A stretch of DNA of 64,000 nt from an uncultured Christensenella sp. (GCA_910585705.1 CAJUER010000001.1:182651-246650), one strand, 5' to 3'. Positions 22,629 to 32,655 are shown, counted from the stretch's first letter. A program made the numbers and translations. Notes: generated by a model from the sequence alone, not told the origin.

Positions 22629-24151
22629 TTAAGTTTAAAAAATTCACGGCTCTTCTTTCCGCGTTTGCGCTTTCCGTGCTGCCCGTTTTTGCGTTTGCGG
22701 GTTGCTCTAAGGAAGATGAAACTATTACCTTGCGCGTTTCCAACTGGGAGGAATATATAGATCTGGGCGGCTGGTCTGACGACGAGCTTATAGATATAGA
22801 AAACCCGTACGGTGAAGACGGCGCGGGCATATTCGGAAAAAATTCGATGGTGGACGACTTTACGGAGTGGTTCAATTCCACTCACGATTTTAATGTGAAA
22901 GTCGAGTATTCCACGTTCGGCACAAACGAGGATTTGTATAACCGTTTAAGCTTGGGCGATGTTTACGATTTGGTATGTCCTTCCGACTATATGCTTATGA
23001 AGCTGATTGCCGAAGGCGCGTGCGAAGAGTATTCTGAACAGTTTTTGAACGAGGGCGAGTACGCCGAAAACGTTTCCCCGTATATAGACGGAGTTTTCGA
23101 AAGTTACGACTGGAACAAGTACGCCGCGTGTTATATGTGGGGAACGACGGGCATTGTTTACAATCCCGATAAGGTTGACGATATAGCGGACGTTTCAAGC
23201 TGGAACATACTTCTCAATGAAAAGTATAAGCGCATGGTAACCATAAAGGACAATGTGCGTGACGCGTATTTTGCAACGCTCGGCGTAATTAATTCCGAAA
23301 AGCTGAGGGAAGGAACGCTTTCCGCAGAACAGCGCAGCGCGCTTTTAAACGACGTTGAAGGAACGACGATTGCGGCAGCGGAAGACGTTTTAAAAAGAAT
23401 AAAGGACAACGTCTATTCCTTTGAAACAGACGCGGGCAAGCTCGATATGGTAACGGGTAAAGTTATCGCAAATTATCAGTGGTCGGGCGACTCGGTGTTT
23501 ATAATGGACGAAGCCGAGTCGGACGAAAGCAATCCCACAGAACTGTGGTATTCCGTTCCCGACGAGTGTACAAACCTTTGGTTTGACGGCTGGGTAATGC
23601 TTAAAAAGGGTATCGAAGGAAGCGAGCGGAAGCGTACGGCGGCGGAGGCATTCGTCAACTTTCTGTCCCGTCCCGACAATGCCGTGCGGAATATGTACTA
23701 TATCGGTTATACTTCGGCAATTGCGGGTGAAACCGTTCTCGACTATATAAACTGGAACTACGGCGCGGAAGAGGACGTGCAGGACGTGTACGCCTATGAC
23801 GTAAGCTATTTCTTCGGCGGTGAAGCGGCGGTGGAAGCGGACGCTTCCGGCTTCGGCTTCGACGGGGAGGACAGAACTTCCGTCAATCGCGGCAGACAGC
23901 TATTCGCGCAGTATCCATCCGAAAACGTGATAGAGCGCAGTGTTGTAATGCTCGACTTCGGCGACAAGCTCGGCGAAATAAATCAGATGTGGATTAACGT
24001 GCGCTGTCTTGACGTAAAGGATATTTCACCCGTAACGGTGGGAATAGTCGCGGCGGTCGTAGTTGTAATAGCGGTTGCGGTTTGCCTGTACGTTTTCAGA
24101 TACAGAATTTTCGTCTACCGTCCAAAAAAGGGGTATAAGCGGGTAAATTAA
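22625..24151 (+). CDS. potD: Polyamine-binding lipoprotein PotD with C-terminal membrane anchor
   Basis: 508-aa extracellular binding protein. A lipoprotein signal (FAGC, lipidated Cys27) is followed by a PotD/PotF-type periplasmic-binding fold: LRVSNWEEYID, TFGTNEDLYNRL, DLVCPSDYMLMKL, MWGTTGIVYNP, and a YQWSGDSVFIM segment in the ligand pocket. Unusually, the C-terminus adds a hydrophobic helix (about residues 470-492, VGIVAAVVVVIAVAVCLYVF) followed by a basic tail, so the mature protein would be anchored at both ends. PotD proteins are normally ~350-400 aa without this helix. Its close coupling with potABC supports polyamine uptake; exact ligand unknown. Confidence 0.88.
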   Translation: MIKFKKFTALLSAFALSVLPVFAFAGCSKEDETITLRVSNWEEYIDLGGWSDDELIDIENPYGEDGAGIFGKNSMVDDFTEWFNSTHDFNVKVEYSTFGTNEDLYNRLSLGDVYDLVCPSDYMLMKLIAEGACEEYSEQFLNEGEYAENVSPYIDGVFESYDWNKYAACYMWGTTGIVYNPDKVDDIADVSSWNILLNEKYKRMVTIKDNVRDAYFATLGVINSEKLREGTLSAEQRSALLNDVEGTTIAAAEDVLKRIKDNVYSFETDAGKLDMVTGKVIANYQWSGDSVFIMDEAESDESNPTELWYSVPDECTNLWFDGWVMLKKGIEGSERKRTAAEAFVNFLSRPDNAVRNMYYIGYTSAIAGETVLDYINWNYGAEEDVQDVYAYDVSYFFGGEAAVEADASGFGFDGEDRTSVNRGRQLFAQYPSENVIERSVVMLDFGDKLGEINQMWINVRCLDVKDISPVTVGIVAAVVVVIAVAVCLYVFRYRIFVYRPKKGYKRVN

Positions 24152-24354
24152 TTATTATTTATGATTTATTAACAATATTATATCAAAGCAAATAATAAAG
24201 AACTTTCATATAACTGAAACAGCGATAAAAAAGCTCCGTGCGAATGTTCTACTGTACTAATAACTTAGTCCGCATAGGTTTTATATCGTACATGGTCGGC
24301 TTTATATGGTGCGCAATTTTTAAACGTTCAAATTTTAATAAAAATAAAATTTAT
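24152..24354. other. AT-rich gap between potD and the LRR pseudogene
   Basis: No reading frame, clear terminator or convincing promoter was found in these ~200 bases. Confidence 0.4.
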
Positions 24355-24367
24355 AAAGGAAATTAAG

Positions 24368-25243
24368 TTTATAAAAAGAAAATTTTTTAGTTTGGTTCTT
24401 TCTGTTGCGTGCGCGGTTACCTGCGCGTGCGTGCTTGCGTCTTGCGGCGAGGGGAAAACTGACGACAGAGACGACAATAATGATTCAACCGTGCAGACTC
24501 CGCCTGAACAAGAAAAGCCAATGGAAGGTCTGCAGTTTTATTTGAATACAGACGGCGAAAGTTATCGGGTAATGGGTAGCCCGTTGTCGGCGGATAAAGA
24601 AGCGGTTACTATTCCCGCAACGTATAATGGCAAATCCGTTACCGTGATTGGCGAAAGCGCGTTTTACGAATGTTAAGAGCTTACCGCAGTCACCGTTCCC
24701 GAATCGGTAACAGTGCTCAACGAAGGCGCTTTTTACGGCTATAAAAAACTCGAAAGCGTTAAACTTCCCGAAGGGTTGCGCATAATAGACCAACAATGCT
24801 TTTCCGGTTGTGAAAGTTTATCTGAAATTTCTTTGTCGGAAAGTCTTGATGTGGTTGGCGCCGATGCCTTTTTAACTTGTAATTTGCAATATAACGTGTT
24901 TGAAAACGGAAATTATTTAGGGAATAAGAATAATAAGTATTTGGTTTTAATCAGCACGGTCGAAACGGATTTTGACGTATTCGGTATTCATGAAAGTATA
25001 AAAATAATTGCCGCATGTGCGTTTACGGAGTGTCGGGAATTAACTTCCGTAAACGTTCCTAAAAGTGTGCGATTTATCGAAAACTATGCGTTTCTTATCT
25101 GTCCGCAAGTTACAAGTATTTCATACGGCGGTACAGTGGCGGAATGGGAGGCAATTGAAAAAGACGATTACTGGTATGGCGAGTTAACAAATCTTACCGT
25201 TAATTGCTCCGACGGAACCTTAGAAGTAAATCAAGCGGAATAA
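24368..25243 (+). pseudogene. BspA-type leucine-rich-repeat lipoprotein, broken by a nonsense codon
   Basis: Two open frames (24392-24676 and 24713-25243) are in the same phase and join into one protein if the TAA at 24674-24676 is read through. The joint falls inside a repeat (AFYEC-stop-ELTAVTVPESV). The product has a lipoprotein signal ending VLASC, an acidic linker, and LRR_5/BspA repeats such as AFYGYKKLESVKLPEGL and AFTECRELTSVNVPKSV. The natural start is also unclear: a good AAAGGA site (24355-24360) precedes codons TTT ATA AAA AGA, with no ATG. A single substitution explains the stop. Such surface repeats usually mediate adhesion. Confidence 0.65.
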
Positions 25244-25350
25244 TCAGATAATATCGGCCGTGTCGTAAAATTACGCCTGAATCTTGTTGTTAGCTCATAC
25301 TTTTAATTAAATTATTTTAAATCGAAACCTGCGGTTAACATAAGCAGTTA

Positions 25351-25391
25351 AAAAAGCAAGCCCCGCGCTTTAAGCGCGGGGCTTGCTTTTT
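25351..25391. terminator. Bidirectional terminator between LRR pseudogene and nifJ
   Basis: A perfect 20-bp inverted repeat with A-rich start and T-rich end (25351-25370 and 25372-25391, core GCAAGCCCCGCGCTT) serves both the plus-strand pseudogene and the minus-strand PFOR gene. Confidence 0.88.
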
Positions 25392-25411
25392 TATTAACGC
25401 TTAATAAGCGT

Positions 25412-28400
25412 TTATTGATTTTCGGAAAGTTTTTTGTAATCTTCGTATCTTGCTTTTGCGGACTCTTCTGTCTTCTTGAACAGTTCGTTCGCAACTTCCG
25501 CGCCCTGAGTTTTTACAAGAGAAGCGTAACGCGTTTCGCCTGCAAGGAACGCCTGATAATCGCCCTTCGGCTCCTTCGAGTCGAGCGTGAATTTTTCGCC
25601 GTCGGGGTTGTATCTGTAAAGCTGCCAGTATCCGCAGTCAACGGCGGACTTCTGTTCAAGCTGGCTCTTGGTCATGTTAATGCCGTGATTGATGCAGGGA
25701 GCGTAGCAGATAATAAGCGAAGGCCCGTGATATGCTTCGGCTTCGGTCAACGCTTTCAGAAGCTGTGCGTTGTTTGCGCCCATTGCGCACTGCGCAACGT
25801 ATACATAACCGTAGGATTTAGCAATCATACCCAAATCCTTCTTCTTTATTCTCTTGCCTGCGGAAGCAAATTTCGCAACCGCGCCGATGTTGGTGGACTT
25901 ACTTGCCTGACCGCCCGTGTTCGAATAAACTTCGGTGTCGAGTACAAGCACGTTCACGTCTTCGCCGGAAGCGAGCACATGGTCAAGTCCGCCGTAACCT
26001 ATATCGTAAGCCCAGCCGTCGCCGCCGAAAATCCAAATGGATTTCTTTGCAAGGCAGTCCTTATCGGCAAGTATTTCCTTGACAAGCGCGTCTGCGTCAC
26101 AGCCGCATTTGTTGCAGCCTTCAAGCGCTTTCAAAAGCTCTGCGGAAGCCTTTTTCGAAGGCTCTCTGTCGTCGAATGCTTTAAGGTAATTTTCGCAAAG
26201 GGTCTTGCCTTCGCCGTTCCAAAGAGTAGCAAGTTTTTCTACTTTTGCTTTAACTGCGTTTCTTCTTGCCGAGTAAGCAAGGTTCATGCCGTAACCGAAT
26301 TCCGCGTTATCTTCGAAAAGTGAGTTTGCCCAAGCGGGTCCGCGTCCCTGTTTGTTGGTGGTGTAAGGGCAAGTAGGCGAAGAACCGCCGTAAATCGACG
26401 AGCAACCCGTTGCGTTTGCAATTACCATATCCTCGCCGAAAAGCTGGGTTACAACTTTAACGTAAGGGGTTTCGCCGCAACCTGCGCACGCGCCCGAGAA
26501 CTCGAAGAGGGGGGTAGCGAACTGACAGCCCTTAACAGTGTCTTTCTTGAATTTGGAGGTATCCGCTTCGGGAAGTTCAACGGTGTATTCCCAGTTCTTG
26601 TCCTCGCCTTTTTCAAGCGATTCCGCGAGGGGAACCATCTTTATAGCGCCGCCGTCTTTTACGGGGCAAACCGTTGCGCACACGCCGCAACCCATACAGT
26701 CGAGGGGTGAAACCTGCATTTTGTATTCGTAACCCGCAAGTCCTATCGCCGCTTTGGTGGTGAGCGTCTTGGGCTTTTTCGCGTCGCTCTTAACAAGCGC
26801 GGGTCTTAAACAAGCGTGGGGACAAACGAACGAGCACGAGCCGCACTGAATACATTTGTCAACGATAATCTCGGGTACGAGAACCGCAACGCCGCGTTTT
26901 TCGTATTTGGTCGTTCCGGTGGGAACGTGTCCGTCCGCATTGAACTGCGAGGATTTCAGCTTATCGCCTTCGAGATAGAGTATGGGTTTGATAATTTCCT
27001 GATAGTAAGCGTTGTCTGCGCCCTTAACCATTTCCGCGCCCGTAGCGGCTTTTGCCCATTCTGCGGGTACGTCAATTTTTATAAGGCTTTCGCCTGCCGC
27101 AGCGTCAATGGCGTTATAGTTCATCTGGACAACGGCGTCGCCCTTTCTTGCGAACGACTTTTTAGCCATATACTTCATGTATTCGATAGCTTTGTCGTAG
27201 GGCATAATCTGCGGATTAACGCGGAAGAATGCGGACTGCAAAATGGTGTTCGTTCTGCCTCTGAGGCCGAGCTCCGCCGCAATCTTGATAGCGTCGATAA
27301 CGTAAAGATTGATGTGCTTTTTGGCGATGTCCTGCTTAACCTTTGCGGGCAGGAATTCTTCAAGCTGTTTTACGGTAACCGCGTCGGTGTTGATAAGGAA
27401 AGTGCCACCTTCTTTAATGTCGCTCGTCATATCGTAACGGGTAACGTAGGAGGGGTTGGAGCACTGAACGAAGTCCGCGCTGTCTATTAAGTATTCGGAC
27501 TGAATGGGGGTGTCGCCGAAGCGCAGGTGAGATACGGTTATGCCGCCCGACTTTTTGGAGTCGTAGAAGAAGTAAGCCTGTGCGTGCTTGTCCGTGTGGT
27601 CGCCGATGATTTTAATGGAGTTCTTGTTCGCGCCGACGGTACCATCCGAACCGAGCCCGTAGAATTTACAGCTCGTCGAACCTGCGGGTGCGGCGTCGAA
27701 CTTTTCGGAGAAGTCGAGGGAGGAGTTGGTAACGTCCTCGTAAATACCGATGGTGAAGTGGTTCTTCGGCGTCTTGCTTTCAAGGTTTTTGTAAACCGCA
27801 AGCACCATAGAGGGGGTAAACTCTTTCGAGCCCAAGCCGTATCTGCCGCCAACAACCTTTATGCCGGTAACGCCCTTTTCCAACAGCGCCGAGCATACGT
27901 CGAGGTACAAAGGTTCGCCGAGCGAGCCGGGCTCTTTGGTTCTGTCGAGTACCGCGATTTTTTTCGTGGATTTGGGAAGCGCCGCAACGAATGCGTCCGC
28001 AACGAAGGGGCGGTAAAGACGAACTTTGACAAGTCCGTATTTGTGACCCATTGTGTTGAGTTTGTTTATGCTCTCTTCTATTGTTTCACAGCCCGAGCCC
28101 ATGCAGACGATAACTTCTTCCGCATTCTTCGCGCCGACGTAATCGAAGAGGTGATAACTTCTTCCGCACTTCTTTGAAACTACGTCCATCATCTTCTGAA
28201 CGATTGCGGGCGTGGCTTCGTAATAGCTGTTTGCGGTTTCTCTGTTCTGGAAATAGGTGTCGCCGTTCTGCGCGGTGCCTTTCTGAATAGGATGTTCGGG
28301 GTTAAGCGAACGTGATTTGAAATCGGCTATATCGGCTTCCGTGCCTACCTCTTTGCATATCGCCCTTATTTCCGCATAGTTGTCGGTTTCGTCCCACACG

Positions 28401-28945
28401 TCTATTTTAGCTACCTCGTGGCTCGTTCTGAAACCGTCGAAGAAGTTCAGGAAAGGAACCTTTGCTTTAAGCGTGGAAAGGTGAGCGACAAGTCCCAAAT
28501 CCATAACTTCCTGAACGGAGGAGTTGCATATCATTGCAAAACCCGTCTGGCGGCAAGCCATAACGTCGGCATGGTCGCCGAATATGTTAAGGGAATGTGC
28601 GGCAAGCGCGCGCGCGGAAACGTGCATAACCATAGGCATAAGCTCGCCGGAAATTTTGTACATGTTGGGAATCATAAGAAGGAGTCCCTGCGAAGCGGTG
28701 TAAGTACTCGTCAGCGCGCCTGCGCAAAGAGAACCGTGCACTGCGCCTGCCGCGCCGCCTTCCGACTGCATTTCGGCAATCCTAACTTTCTGACCCCACA
28801 TGTTGGTTCTGCCTGCGGTAGCCCATTCGTCCGCAACTTCCGCCATAGGCGAAGAGGGGGTTATGGGGTAAATTGCCGCAACTTCCGAAAAGGCGTACGC
28901 AACATGGCTGGCGGCGGTGTTACCGTCGATAGTCAATTTTTTCAT
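25412..28945 (-). CDS. nifJ: Pyruvate:ferredoxin (flavodoxin) oxidoreductase
   Basis: Single-chain PFOR of 1177 aa that converts pyruvate and CoA to acetyl-CoA, CO2 and reduced ferredoxin in anaerobes. All domains are visible: N-terminal YPITPSSPMAE (domain I), the transketolase C-like domain, an EKR region, two 4Fe-4S clusters (CIQCGSCSFVCPHAC and CMGCGVCATVCP), and the C-terminal thiamine diphosphate domain with CAGCGE, GGDGWAYDIGYGGLDH and SNTGGQASKST. The start is ATG 28945 with CGGAGG upstream. It is a single-gene unit with a consensus promoter and a strong terminator. Confidence 0.97.
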   Translation of the reverse strand: MKKLTIDGNTAASHVAYAFSEVAAIYPITPSSPMAEVADEWATAGRTNMWGQKVRIAEMQSEGGAAGAVHGSLCAGALTSTYTASQGLLLMIPNMYKISGELMPMVMHVSARALAAHSLNIFGDHADVMACRQTGFAMICNSSVQEVMDLGLVAHLSTLKAKVPFLNFFDGFRTSHEVAKIDVWDETDNYAEIRAICKEVGTEADIADFKSRSLNPEHPIQKGTAQNGDTYFQNRETANSYYEATPAIVQKMMDVVSKKCGRSYHLFDYVGAKNAEEVIVCMGSGCETIEESINKLNTMGHKYGLVKVRLYRPFVADAFVAALPKSTKKIAVLDRTKEPGSLGEPLYLDVCSALLEKGVTGIKVVGGRYGLGSKEFTPSMVLAVYKNLESKTPKNHFTIGIYEDVTNSSLDFSEKFDAAPAGSTSCKFYGLGSDGTVGANKNSIKIIGDHTDKHAQAYFFYDSKKSGGITVSHLRFGDTPIQSEYLIDSADFVQCSNPSYVTRYDMTSDIKEGGTFLINTDAVTVKQLEEFLPAKVKQDIAKKHINLYVIDAIKIAAELGLRGRTNTILQSAFFRVNPQIMPYDKAIEYMKYMAKKSFARKGDAVVQMNYNAIDAAAGESLIKIDVPAEWAKAATGAEMVKGADNAYYQEIIKPILYLEGDKLKSSQFNADGHVPTGTTKYEKRGVAVLVPEIIVDKCIQCGSCSFVCPHACLRPALVKSDAKKPKTLTTKAAIGLAGYEYKMQVSPLDCMGCGVCATVCPVKDGGAIKMVPLAESLEKGEDKNWEYTVELPEADTSKFKKDTVKGCQFATPLFEFSGACAGCGETPYVKVVTQLFGEDMVIANATGCSSIYGGSSPTCPYTTNKQGRGPAWANSLFEDNAEFGYGMNLAYSARRNAVKAKVEKLATLWNGEGKTLCENYLKAFDDREPSKKASAELLKALEGCNKCGCDADALVKEILADKDCLAKKSIWIFGGDGWAYDIGYGGLDHVLASGEDVNVLVLDTEVYSNTGGQASKSTNIGAVAKFASAGKRIKKKDLGMIAKSYGYVYVAQCAMGANNAQLLKALTEAEAYHGPSLIICYAPCINHGINMTKSQLEQKSAVDCGYWQLYRYNPDGEKFTLDSKEPKGDYQAFLAGETRYASLVKTQGAEVANELFKKTEESAKARYEDYKKLSENQ

Positions 28946-29009
28946 CAAAAAACCTCCGATTAATAATTATAAAATTTAACATTTTGTGCCATTATTTTGC
29001 ACTCGTTTT

Positions 29010-29038
29010 ATTATAAAACAATCCGCGCAAAATGTCAA
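29010..29038 (-). promoter_or_regulatory. Consensus sigma-A promoter of nifJ
   Basis: Minus strand: TTGACA (29033-29038), 17-bp spacer, TATAAT (29010-29015). The leader to the ATG is about 60 nt. Confidence 0.85.
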
Positions 29039-29162
29039 CATACCTTATTAATATATTTAATCAAATTTTATCGGTTTTTCAGACGCAGCGACGCAATAAT
29101 TTCAAGCGGTGAAATATTTTCAAAATTTTATCTGCTTATCACTTTAAATGACTTGCAATTTG

Positions 29163-29191
29163 TTGTTAAAATGCAAATTATTTGCTATAAT
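29163..29191 (+). promoter_or_regulatory. Promoter of the ecf-truA operon
   Basis: TTGTTA (29163-29168), 17-bp spacer, TATAAT (29186-29191), about 32 bp before the start codon, with AAGGAA as ribosome binding site. Confidence 0.7.
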
Positions 29192-29223
29192 TTACACAAA
29201 ACAGAAAAAGCAAGGAAATTTTT

Positions 29224-31059
29224 ATGTCGGATACGGAGCTTTGCGAAAACGTAATAGAATTCGAAAACGTCAAATTTTCATATCCCGGTTCTGACGGGGT
29301 TTTGGCGGTCAACGGCGTAAACCTTGCGGTTAAGCGCGGTGAATTTCTTTCTGTTATAGGACATAACGGAAGCGGAAAGTCGACTCTTGCGCGCCTTGTC
29401 AACGGACTTTTGGAGGCGGACGGGGGCAAAATTTCCGTACTCGGAAAAGTTGTCGGCGAGGGTAAAAACTCGCTTGAAATAAGAAAACACGTCGGCGTGG
29501 TTTTTCAGAACCCCGACAACCAGATGGTTGCGTCTATTGTGGAGGACGACGTTGCGTTCGGTCCCGAAAATATCGGCATAGAACGCGAAGAAATAGGCAG
29601 AAGAATAGAGTGGGCTTTGAAAGCGGTCGGTATGGAAAATTACCGCGAAGCAAGTCCCGCCCGTCTTTCCGGCGGACAGAAACAGCGCATAGCCATTGCA
29701 GGCGTGCTTGCCGTTAAGCCCGAAATTTTAATTCTCGACGAATCTACCGCAATGCTTGACCCTAAGGGGCGGCGCGAGGTTATGGAAGTTGTAAGGCGGC
29801 TTAACGCGGAAGAGGGTATGACGGTAATTTTGATTACCCATTTTATGGAAGAAGCATTGCTTGCCGACCGCACCGCCGTAATGAATCGCGGAGAGATAGT
29901 GCTTACGGGCTCGCCGGAAGAAATCTTCGAGAACGGCGACAAACTCGAAGCTTATAATTTAAGCCTTCCGCGAATAAGCGAGATAGTCAACCGCCTGAAC
30001 GAAGGCGGTATGAAAATAGCCAACGTTCTGCACCCCAAAGAGCTGGCGAGCGAAATCGCCGCAAATTTCGCAGGTCGCGGAATAACGGAGATAAAAAAAG
30101 AGGATACGGCGCGCAAAGAAAAGTTGTCTGCGCACGCGTGGGATATTGACGTAAAAAATCTTGCTTTTACCTATTCGAAGAAATCACCCTTTGCCGCAAA
30201 GGCGTTGAAGGGCGTCAATCTTCACATAGCTGACGGCGAGTTTTTCGGAATTATAGGGCATACTGGCAGCGGCAAATCTACGTTAATACAGCACCTCAAC
30301 GCGCTCATAAAACTTCCTCAGGCGCAAAAGCGTTACCGCGCGAAAAAGCCGAAAAAGGGCAAGCCCGCGCCCGTTCTTCCTGAAATCACCGTAGGCGGCT
30401 ACGATTTGACTTATAAAAAAACCGACTTTAAAGCGCTTCGCGCAAGCGTGGGAATGGTTTTTCAGTATCCCGAATATCAGCTGTTTGCGGAAACGGTTTT
30501 CGCGGACGTCGCGTTCGGTCTTAAAAATTTCAAAAGCGGACTTGGCAAGGAAGAGATAGAACAGGCCGTGCGCGAGAGTATCGAAGTCGTCGGCTTGGAT
30601 TATGAAGAGGTCAAAGATAAATCGCCCTTCGATTTGTCGGGCGGACAGAAGCGCCGCGTCGCAATCGCAGGCGTAATTGTAACAAGACCCAGCGTGCTTA
30701 TCCTCGACGAGCCTGCCGCAGGGCTCGACCCTCTCGGTAAAAAAGAAATTATGGAACTTTTGCACAAACTCCACCGAAAGTGGTGCAACACCGTAATCAT
30801 AGTTTCTCACGATATGGACGAGGTGGCGGAAAACTGCACAATGGCGGCGGTAATATCCGAAGGCGAGGTTGCCGCGTGCGCCGAACCCGACCGGCTGTTT
30901 TCAGACAGCGGAAAGCTGATACCGCTCGGGCTTGACGTTCCGCTTACTTCCAAAATCTGCGATTGTCTTAAAAAGCTCGGTATCGAGGCGGAGTGCGGTT
31001 GTACAATCGGCGAGTTTACGGAAAACGTATTGAAGGCTTACGGAGGCGGCAATGCTTAA
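29224..31059 (+). CDS. ecfA: Fused energy-coupling factor ATPases EcfA1-EcfA2
   Basis: 611 aa comprising two complete ABC ATPase domains in the order of separate ecfA1 and ecfA2 genes. Domain 1 (about 10-265): GHNGSGKST, LSGGQKQR, LILDESTAMLDP, ITHFMEEA. Domain 2 (about 305-590): GHTGSGKST, LSGGQKRR, LILDEPAAGLDP, VSHDMDEV. A lysine/proline-rich insertion (KRYRAKKPKKGKPAP) follows Walker A of domain 2. The protein powers ECF vitamin and metal importers with EcfT and exchangeable S-components. The stop overlaps ecfT by 8 bp. No S-component is in the window, so the module is shared (group II). Confidence 0.93.
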   Translation: MSDTELCENVIEFENVKFSYPGSDGVLAVNGVNLAVKRGEFLSVIGHNGSGKSTLARLVNGLLEADGGKISVLGKVVGEGKNSLEIRKHVGVVFQNPDNQMVASIVEDDVAFGPENIGIEREEIGRRIEWALKAVGMENYREASPARLSGGQKQRIAIAGVLAVKPEILILDESTAMLDPKGRREVMEVVRRLNAEEGMTVILITHFMEEALLADRTAVMNRGEIVLTGSPEEIFENGDKLEAYNLSLPRISEIVNRLNEGGMKIANVLHPKELASEIAANFAGRGITEIKKEDTARKEKLSAHAWDIDVKNLAFTYSKKSPFAAKALKGVNLHIADGEFFGIIGHTGSGKSTLIQHLNALIKLPQAQKRYRAKKPKKGKPAPVLPEITVGGYDLTYKKTDFKALRASVGMVFQYPEYQLFAETVFADVAFGLKNFKSGLGKEEIEQAVRESIEVVGLDYEEVKDKSPFDLSGGQKRRVAIAGVIVTRPSVLILDEPAAGLDPLGKKEIMELLHKLHRKWCNTVIIVSHDMDEVAENCTMAAVISEGEVAACAEPDRLFSDSGKLIPLGLDVPLTSKICDCLKKLGIEAECGCTIGEFTENVLKAYGGGNA

Positions 31060-31897
31060 CGACGTAACCTTCGGGCAGTACTATCCCGTAAAATCATTCG
31101 TTCACCGTACCGACCCGCGCGTAAAACTGCTTGCGCTTATCGCGTATATCGTCGCGCTGTTTCTCGCAAAAAATTTCTACGGTCTTGCGGTTTGTTTTAT
31201 CGTTCTGTGTGTTACGGTAATTGCGGCGCGCGTGCCTTTGGGCAGAGTTCTGCGCTCGGTTAAAGCCGTGCTTATTCTTTTGGTTTTCACGGCGGTATTG
31301 AACCTGTTCTTTCACGGCGGGTCACATCTGCTGGTTCATTGGGGCATAATAAAAATTTACCGCGAGGGTATAATTTTCACAGTGTTCTTTGTGTTCAGGC
31401 TGTTCTTCCTGGTAATGGGCTCGGCGCTACTTACGCTTACCACAACGCCGGTGGAACTTACCGACGGCATAGAAAGCCTTTTGAAGCCGTTGAAATATAT
31501 CCGTTTCCCCGTGCACGAGCTTGCGCTTATAATGTCTATCGCTCTGCGCTTTATACCCACGCTTATAGACGAGACAAACCGCATAATTTCCGCGCAGAAA
31601 GCAAGGGGCGCGGACTTTGAAAGCGGCAACATTTTTAAACGCATTAAAGCGATTGTTCCCATTCTGATACCTCTTTTAATAAGCGCGTTCAGACGTGCGG
31701 AGGAGCTGGGCGACGCAATGGACGCTCGCTGTTATTCAGGTTCGAAAAACAGAACAAAATACAAAAAACTCAAACTCGGCTGGCGCGACTTGATAGCCGC
31801 GTTACTGTATGCGTCGATGATAGCGGGGGTAGTGCTTTTCAATATTTACGCGGCGGACATATTCCCGCAAATTTACGAATATATAAGGATAAGCTGA
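31052..31897 (+). CDS. ecfT: Energy-coupling factor transmembrane protein EcfT
   Basis: 281-aa membrane subunit linking the EcfA ATPases to S-components. It has about five to six transmembrane helices, the N-terminal HRTDPRVKLLA motif, and the two coupling helices with Ala-Arg-Gly-type motifs (AQKARGADF and DAMDARCY). It lies between ecfA and truA with overlaps on both sides (8 bp and 1 bp), the usual Bacillota ecfA1-ecfA2-ecfT-truA order. Confidence 0.95.
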   Translation: MLNDVTFGQYYPVKSFVHRTDPRVKLLALIAYIVALFLAKNFYGLAVCFIVLCVTVIAARVPLGRVLRSVKAVLILLVFTAVLNLFFHGGSHLLVHWGIIKIYREGIIFTVFFVFRLFFLVMGSALLTLTTTPVELTDGIESLLKPLKYIRFPVHELALIMSIALRFIPTLIDETNRIISAQKARGADFESGNIFKRIKAIVPILIPLLISAFRRAEELGDAMDARCYSGSKNRTKYKKLKLGWRDLIAALLYASMIAGVVLFNIYAADIFPQIYEYIRIS

Positions 31898-32655
31898 TGA
31901 AGTACGCGCTTCTTGTATCTTATGACGGAACGGACTACGGCGGTTGGCAAATACAGAAAAACGCCGTAACCGTACAGCAGAAATTAAGCGAGGCGCTTGA
32001 AAAAACGCTCGGCTTCAAGGTCGGCGTTACGGCAAGCGGCAGAACGGACAGCGGAGTTCACGCCGCCGCGCAGGTCTGTCACTTTTCCGCGCAAACGTCT
32101 GTGCCGGCGGAACGGCTTGCGGACGCGCTGAATTTCAATCTGCCGTCAGATATAAGCGTTTTAAAATCTGCGGCGGCGCCTGACGATTTCGACGCGACAG
32201 CTTCCGCAAAGAAAAAAACGTACTGTTACCGCCTATACGTTTCAGGCAAAAGGCACCCTTTAAAAGACAGGTATTCCGAACATATAAAGCATCAAATCGA
32301 TATTGAAAAACTTGTCGAAGCGGGGAAATTTTTCGAAGGCGAGCACGATTTTAAAGCGTATTGCGCCGCAGGCTCGCAGGTAAAAACAACGGTGAGAACG
32401 GTCTATTCCGTAGAAGTGAAACCGCGTTTTTCACCGCTCGTCACCGACGTTGAAGTTTTTGTTACGGGCAACGGTTTTCTGTACAATATGGTGCGCACGC
32501 TTGTCGGCACAATGCTCTATTTTGCGGCCGGCAGGGTTTCCGCAGAGGATATTAAGCGTTCTCTCGAACAGGGCGACAGAAATTCAGTGGGCAAAACAAT
32601 GCCTGCAAAGGGACTTACGCTCGAAGCCGTAGATTACGGTTTTAAGCTGTTTTAA
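31897..32655 (+). CDS. truA: tRNA pseudouridine(38-40) synthase TruA
   Basis: 252 aa, normal length. It modifies U38-U40 in the anticodon stem-loop of tRNAs. The catalytic aspartate lies in GRTDSGVHA; other family blocks are YDGTDYGGWQ, FNLPSDISV and FVTGNGFLYNMVR. The start codon shares a base with the ecfT stop (TGATG). Confidence 0.96.
   Translation: MKYALLVSYDGTDYGGWQIQKNAVTVQQKLSEALEKTLGFKVGVTASGRTDSGVHAAAQVCHFSAQTSVPAERLADALNFNLPSDISVLKSAAAPDDFDATASAKKKTYCYRLYVSGKRHPLKDRYSEHIKHQIDIEKLVEAGKFFEGEHDFKAYCAAGSQVKTTVRTVYSVEVKPRFSPLVTDVEVFVTGNGFLYNMVRTLVGTMLYFAAGRVSAEDIKRSLEQGDRNSVGKTMPAKGLTLEAVDYGFKLF

Noticed and set aside
25415..28963. Long plus-strand frames opposite PFOR
   Set aside because: All are complementary to conserved PFOR motifs on the minus strand.
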